From: Propionibacteriaceae bacterium
GTDB taxonomy: Bacteria; Actinomycetota; Actinomycetes; Propionibacteriales; Propionibacteriaceae
NCBI GenBank assembly: GCA_027346035.1
Contig: DAIESZ010000311.1
Coordinates: 1-8,401 of the forward strand
Direction: 5' to 3'
DNA: 8,401 bases
Under the pieces are notes generated by a model, which ran no database searches, was not told the origin of the DNA, and saw only the letters and a list, made by a program, of their open reading frames with translations. Numbering within the stretch: position 1 is the stretch's first letter; each line of letters begins with the position of its first letter. Both the position numbers and the translations under genes were made by a program. Below are positions 5,339 to 8,401 of this stretch, piece by piece.

Positions 5339-6511
5339 TCACGGTAGGGCCGTCAGGTCGAGTGCCGACGCGATCGGGACCCCGGGCCGGTAGGGCAGGT
5401 GCAGGTGGCTCGGGGCCTCGAGCACGGTGAGGTCGGCGCGGGCTCCGACGCGGACGACGCCGATGTCGGTGCGTCGCAGGGCGGCGGCCGAGCCCGCCGT
5501 CGCCGCGTGCACCGCCTCGTCCGGCGTCATGCCCATCTCGCGCACGGCCAGCGCGATGACGAACGGGATCGAGCTGCTGTAGCACGTGCCCGGGTTGCAG
5601 TCGCTGGCCAGCGCGCCCCGGACGCCGGCGTCGATCAGCGCCCGCGCGTCGGGATATCGCGACCGGGTCGAGAACTCGACACCCGGCAGCAGCGTCGCCA
5701 CGGTCGGCGATCCGGCCAGCGCGTCGATGTCCTGGCTCGTCAGATGGGTGCAGTGGTCGACGCTGGCCGCACCGAGCTCGACCGCGAGCTGGACGCCGGG
5801 CCCCACTCCCAGCTGGCCGGCATGCACCCGCAGTTCGAGGCCGGCGTCCCGGCCGGCCGCGAGGATGCGCCGCGACTCCTCCCCCGTGAAGGCGTGCGGG
5901 CTGCGCGGTTCGCAGAAGACGTCGATCCATCGGGCGAGTGGCGCACAGGCCGCGAGCATCTCACCGCACACCAGGTCGACGTAGGCGGCGCGGTCACGAC
6001 GGGCCTCCGGGGGCACGACATGGGCCCCGAGGAATGTCGTCTCACTGGTGAATTCGCCGGCGAGGCGCAGCGCCCGGGCCTCGTCCGCGACGGTGAGGCC
6101 GTATCCGCTCTTGATCTCGACGGTGGTCGTGCCCTGGCGGCGCATCTCGCGGATCCGGGCCGACACGAGGAGGCGCAGCTCGTCGTCGGACGCTGCCCGG
6201 GTCGCCTCGACCGACACGGCGATGCCGCCGCCGTCGTAGGGCACCCCGGCCATCCGGGCGGCGAACTCCGCCGACCGGTCGCCCGCGAAGACGAGATGGG
6301 AGTGGCTGTCGACGAATCCGGGCAGCAGGGCGCGGCCGCCCAGGTCCTGCCGCCGGTCGGCGTCCGGTGCGGTGTTCAGGGTGCCCACCCAGGCGATGCG
6401 GTCGCCCTCGACGACGACCGCGGCGTCCCCGATAACACCGAGCAGGCCCGACTCGCGCTCCGGGTCGTTGGTGACGAGCTCGGCGATCCCGGTGATCAGG
6501 ATGCTGGTCAT
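5339..6511 (-). CDS. hutI: Imidazolonepropionase (HutI)
   Basis: This 390-residue amidohydrolase-superfamily enzyme opens the imidazolone ring of 4-imidazolone-5-propionate to give N-formimidoyl-L-glutamate, the third step of histidine degradation in the cytoplasm. Visible metal and active-site residues are His70 and His72 in [11 protein letters not shown], His230 in LRVHAGQ, His253 in VDHCTH and Asp304 in ASDCNPGTC. The segments KSGYGL (134-139), [21 protein letters not shown] and the C-terminal HLPYRPGVP are characteristic of HutI. The length is close to the usual 400. The ATG at 6511 overlaps the hutF TGA as ATGA (6511-6508) and has GGGAGG (plus-strand 6516-6521) four bases upstream, so coupled translation from hutF is likely. 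The same reading frame stays open far upstream, but that part is antisense-free shadow over hutF and not a fusion. It is the last visible gene of the hut operon. Confidence 0.96.
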   Translation of the reverse strand: MTSILITGIAELVTNDPERESGLLGVIGDAAVVVEGDRIAWVGTLNTAPDADRRQDLGGRALLPGFVDSHSHLVFAGDRSAEFAARMAGVPYDGGGIAVSVEATRAASDDELRLLVSARIREMRRQGTTTVEIKSGYGLTVADEARALRLAGEFTSETTFLGAHVVPPEARRDRAAYVDLVCGEMLAACAPLARWIDVFCEPRSPHAFTGEESRRILAAGRDAGLELRVHAGQLGVGPGVQLAVELGAASVDHCTHLTSQDIDALAGSPTVATLLPGVEFSTRSRYPDARALIDAGVRGALASDCNPGTCYSSSIPFVIALAVREMGMTPDEAVHAATAGSAAALRRTDIGVVRVGARADLTVLEAPSHLHLPYRPGVPIASALDLTALP

Positions 6512-7824
6512 GCGCCCTCCCAGAGCGGTGCGATGGCCTCGGTGAGCAGCCGGCCGACATCTCCGAGGCGGTGCCGCCCTCCGCGGACCACCTCCTCGCC
6601 GTCGCGGATCACCGTATCGATGTCGGACGCCGTCGCGGCGTGGACGATCTGACCCGGGTCGACGCCGGCGGTGCGGGGGCTGTCGAGGCGCACGGCGACG
6701 AAGTCGGCGCGGGCCCCGGCCTCGAGTCGCCCGGCGTCGGGCCACCCGATCGACCGGTGGGCCGTCGCCGCCAGCAGCAGGTCGTTCGGCGTGAACCGGC
6801 CCCGTTCGAGCGAGGTCAGACGCTCGTGGCCCTCGAGCGAGCGCATCTCCTCGAACGGGTCGATGACGGCGTGCTGGTCGGAGCCGAGGGACAGCGGGCT
6901 CCCGGCGTCGCGCAGGGCACGCGCCGGACCGATGCCGTCGGCGAGGTCCCGTTCGGTGGTCGGGCAGAAGCAACCCGTCGTGTGCGAGTCGCCGAGCAGC
7001 GCGACGTCGTCCGCGGTCAGGTGGGTCGCGTGGACGGCGGTGGTGAGTGGTCCGAGCACGCCGTCGTCGTGCAGGAGCCGGGTCGGGGTGCAGCCGTAGA
7101 ACGCCTCGCACGCGGCGTTCTCCGCCGGCTGCTCCGACAGGTGGACGTGCAACGGTCGACCGCGCAGGACCTCCACCAGGTCGCCCATCGCCACGCGCGG
7201 CACGGCGCGGACCGAGTGGATCGCGCCGCCGATCCGGGTGGTGGCATCGGGGGCGAGGCGGGCCAGGCGTGAGGCCCATCGCTCGACGGTGCCGTCGCCG
7301 AAACTGCGCTGCTCGGCGGACAGTGCCAGGTGGCCGTCGGCGCTCAGGCCCCCGGAGAGGTAGAGCGTGTCGAGCAGGGTCAGCCGGACGCCGGCCCGCC
7401 GAGCCGCCTCGGCGAGCGCCTCGCCCATGGCGTTGGGGTCGGTGTACGGCCTGCCGTCGGGCTGGTGATGGACGTAGTGGAACTCGCCCACGCTGGTGAT
7501 GCCCGCGAGCGCCATCTCGGCGTAGACGGCCGTGGCCAGCCGGAGGTACGAGTCGGGCGTCAGCCGGGCGGCGACGGCGTACATGGCCTCCCGCCAGGTC
7601 CAGAACGTGCCACCCCCGTGGTGGGTGCGGCCGCGCAGGGCCCGGTGGAACGCGTGGCTGTGGCAGTCGGCGAACCCGGGCAGCACGACGCCCGGGAGGG
7701 CGATCGCGTCCCCGTGCACCGAGTTCGCGGTGACCGCCGCGAACCGGCCACCGGCGACCTCGAAGCTCACCGATGACGCGAGTCCCGTCGGGAGCAGGGC
7801 ATGCTCGGCCCAATACCTTGTCAT
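6508..7824 (-). CDS. hutF: Formimidoylglutamate deiminase (HutF)
   Basis: This 438-residue amidohydrolase-superfamily enzyme converts N-formimidoyl-L-glutamate to N-formyl-L-glutamate and ammonia, the branch of histidine degradation that then needs a deformylase. Counting from the ATG at 7824, the metal and catalytic residues are His55 and His57 in [15 protein letters not shown], His228 and Glu231 in HVHLSEQ, His268 in VHATH, and Asp316 in GSDQHA. The motif VGEFHYVHH and the C-terminal GARADFVAV also fit HutF. I chose the ATG at 7824 because MTRYWAEH matches the usual HutF N terminus. The in-frame TTG at 7833 would add only three residues and lies in duplicated sequence. There is no good independent Shine-Dalgarno site. 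Initiation probably depends on ribosomes arriving from the upstream gene through the duplicated start region at 7807-7844. The stop overlaps the hutI start by four bases. Confidence 0.95.
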   Translation of the reverse strand: MTRYWAEHALLPTGLASSVSFEVAGGRFAAVTANSVHGDAIALPGVVLPGFADCHSHAFHRALRGRTHHGGGTFWTWREAMYAVAARLTPDSYLRLATAVYAEMALAGITSVGEFHYVHHQPDGRPYTDPNAMGEALAEAARRAGVRLTLLDTLYLSGGLSADGHLALSAEQRSFGDGTVERWASRLARLAPDATTRIGGAIHSVRAVPRVAMGDLVEVLRGRPLHVHLSEQPAENAACEAFYGCTPTRLLHDDGVLGPLTTAVHATHLTADDVALLGDSHTTGCFCPTTERDLADGIGPARALRDAGSPLSLGSDQHAVIDPFEEMRSLEGHERLTSLERGRFTPNDLLLAATAHRSIGWPDAGRLEAGARADFVAVRLDSPRTAGVDPGQIVHAATASDIDTVIRDGEEVVRGGRHRLGDVGRLLTEAIAPLWEGA

Positions 7825-7844
7825 GAGGCCCAATACCCCGTCAT
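7807..7844 (-). repeat. 20-base tandem duplication spanning the hutF start
   Basis: Plus-strand 7807-7824 and 7827-7844 are 18-base near-identical copies (16 of 18 match; they differ at CTT versus CCC within the unit), repeated with a 20-base period. On the minus strand each copy begins with ATGAC and encodes MTxYWA. The downstream copy is the real start of hutF; the upstream copy is out of frame with it because 20 is not a multiple of three. Confidence 0.85.
7821..7844 (-). CDS. 7-codon mini-ORF MTGYWAS bridging the M20 gene and hutF
   Basis: The ATG of the upstream duplicate (7844-7842) opens a frame reading MTGYWAS and stopping at TGA (7823-7821). Its start overlaps the M20 stop as ATGA (7844-7841), and its stop overlaps the hutF start as ATGA (7824-7821). 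It is probably a by-product of the duplication that lets ribosomes pass from the M20 gene to hutF through two reinitiation steps. A functional peptide is not suggested. Confidence 0.4.
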   Translation of the reverse strand: MTGYWAS

Positions 7845-8401
7845 CCGGCCAGGTGCTCCGCGACGGTGGTCAGCGCCCGGACGCCGCGGTGACAGTCGTC
7901 GGCGTCCGCGAACTCCTCCGGGGAGTGCGACACGCCGGTGGGGTTGCGCACGAACAGCATCGCCGTCGGCACCCCGGCGTTGGCCAGGATGCCCGCGTCG
8001 TGGCCCGCGCCCGTCCCGAGCAGCGGTGTCGTCTCACCGAGCGCCGTCCGGAGCCGCGCCTGGAGGTCGGGGTCGAACGCCGTGGCCGGCGTCCACGATT
8101 CCTGTGTCACCGTGCCGCCCATCTCCTCGACACTGCCCGAGACGTCGGCGACCACCGCCCGGACGTCGGTCTCGTCCGGGCCCCGAGAATCGAGCCATGC
8201 CGTGACGTGAGACGGGATCGCGTTGACCCCACCCGGGACGACGCGCAGCTTTCCGACGGTCGCGACGCAGCCGTTCCTCGCCGCGGCGGCCCTGGCGCCC
8301 AGGATGACGCGGGCGGCCGCGAGCATCGCGTCCTGGCGGTCCTCGAGCCTCGTGGTGCCGGCGTGGTCGGCGACGCCGGGCAGGTCGAGGCGCCACCGAC
8401 C
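7841..8401 (-). CDS. M20-family Zn amidohydrolase (allantoate amidohydrolase / N-carbamoylase type), C-terminal part
   Basis: The last 186 residues of a longer protein (family usually about 400) lie in the window; the N-terminal metal-binding half is outside. The frame runs open to the edge, and the visible part begins GRWRLDLPGVADHAGTT. It contains the dimerization-domain motif DHAGTTRLEDRQDAM (12-26), then the segment VVPGGVNAIPSHVTAWLDSRGPDE. The C-terminal catalytic part has GAGHDAGILA and the conserved GVSHSPEEF, whose His is a likely zinc ligand. This matches the allantoate amidohydrolase and L-carbamoylase branch of peptidase M20. Similar genes sit beside hutU, hutF and hutI in actinobacteria and are usually labelled allantoate amidohydrolase. 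In this context, hydrolysis of N-formyl-glutamate to glutamate and formate is a reasonable inferred role. Its TGA lies in the ATGA leading into the duplicated hutF start region, so it is co-translated with hutF. Confidence 0.88.
   Translation of the reverse strand, partial: GRWRLDLPGVADHAGTTRLEDRQDAMLAAARVILGARAAAARNGCVATVGKLRVVPGGVNAIPSHVTAWLDSRGPDETDVRAVVADVSGSVEEMGGTVTQESWTPATAFDPDLQARLRTALGETTPLLGTGAGHDAGILANAGVPTAMLFVRNPTGVSHSPEEFADADDCHRGVRALTTVAEHLAG

Noticed and set aside
5399..6652. Plus-strand open frame opposite hutI
   Set aside because: It is an antisense shadow; hutI and hutF motifs fully account for this stretch.
6512..7813. Upstream extension of the hutI frame, suggesting a large 824-residue fusion
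   Set aside because: The extension is Arg/Pro-rich out-of-frame reading of hutF. HutI has its own ATG and GGGAGG site at 6511, and HutF is complete in another frame.
7825..7833. TTG at 7833 as the hutF start
   Set aside because: It adds only three residues, lies in the duplicated unit and lacks a ribosome site. The ATG at 7824 gives the usual MTRYWAEH start and overlaps the mini-ORF stop.
1..8401. CRISPR arrays, insertion sequences, tRNA or rRNA genes
   Set aside because: No regularly spaced repeats, transposase motifs, terminal inverted repeats or tRNA-like cloverleaf sequences were seen.

Overview
The window is very GC-rich, has third-position G/C bias in all large genes and produces long spurious antisense frames. 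Together with an actinobacterial-type hut gene order and an ECF42-like sigma factor, this points to a chromosomal segment of a high-GC Actinomycetota bacterium. The genus cannot be read from the sequence. No rRNA, tRNA, transposase, phage gene or CRISPR array is visible.

All substantial genes are on the minus strand, in three units. (1) At the right edge, transcribed first, is the end of a histidine-utilization (hut) operon: an M20-family amidohydrolase (partial, 7841-8401), hutF (6508-7824) and hutI (5339-6511). The genes are linked by 4-base stop/start overlaps. HutI makes N-formimidoyl-glutamate, HutF deiminates it to N-formyl-glutamate, and the M20 enzyme is a plausible stand-in for the missing deformylase HutG. 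(2) In the middle is a tight three-gene operon: an MBL/beta-CASP RNase-like protein (3256-4905), an ECF42-type sigma factor (1943-3259, GTGA overlap) and a GH13 branching-enzyme-like glycosidase (149-1933, 9-base gap). (3) At the left edge the first 16 codons of a further minus-strand gene are present (1-50). It looks like a YceI-family protein and has its own promoter, a palindrome at the expected transcription start, and a strong ribosome binding site.

The one large stretch without a conventional gene (4906-5338) is the most unusual part. On the plus strand it holds a 14-codon mini-ORF. Its Shine-Dalgarno element can pair over 15 bases with the 3' end of 16S rRNA, which is far more than ordinary initiation needs. 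Several small hairpins follow, then a 12-bp perfect stem enclosing two inner hairpins and a T-rich tail, a convincing terminator for a short independent plus-strand transcript. No plus-strand gene follows it, so it is not a leader for anything visible. A second oddity is a 20-base tandem duplication at the hutF start. It makes an extra 7-codon ORF whose start and stop overlap the upstream gene's stop and the hutF start, apparently preserving translational coupling.
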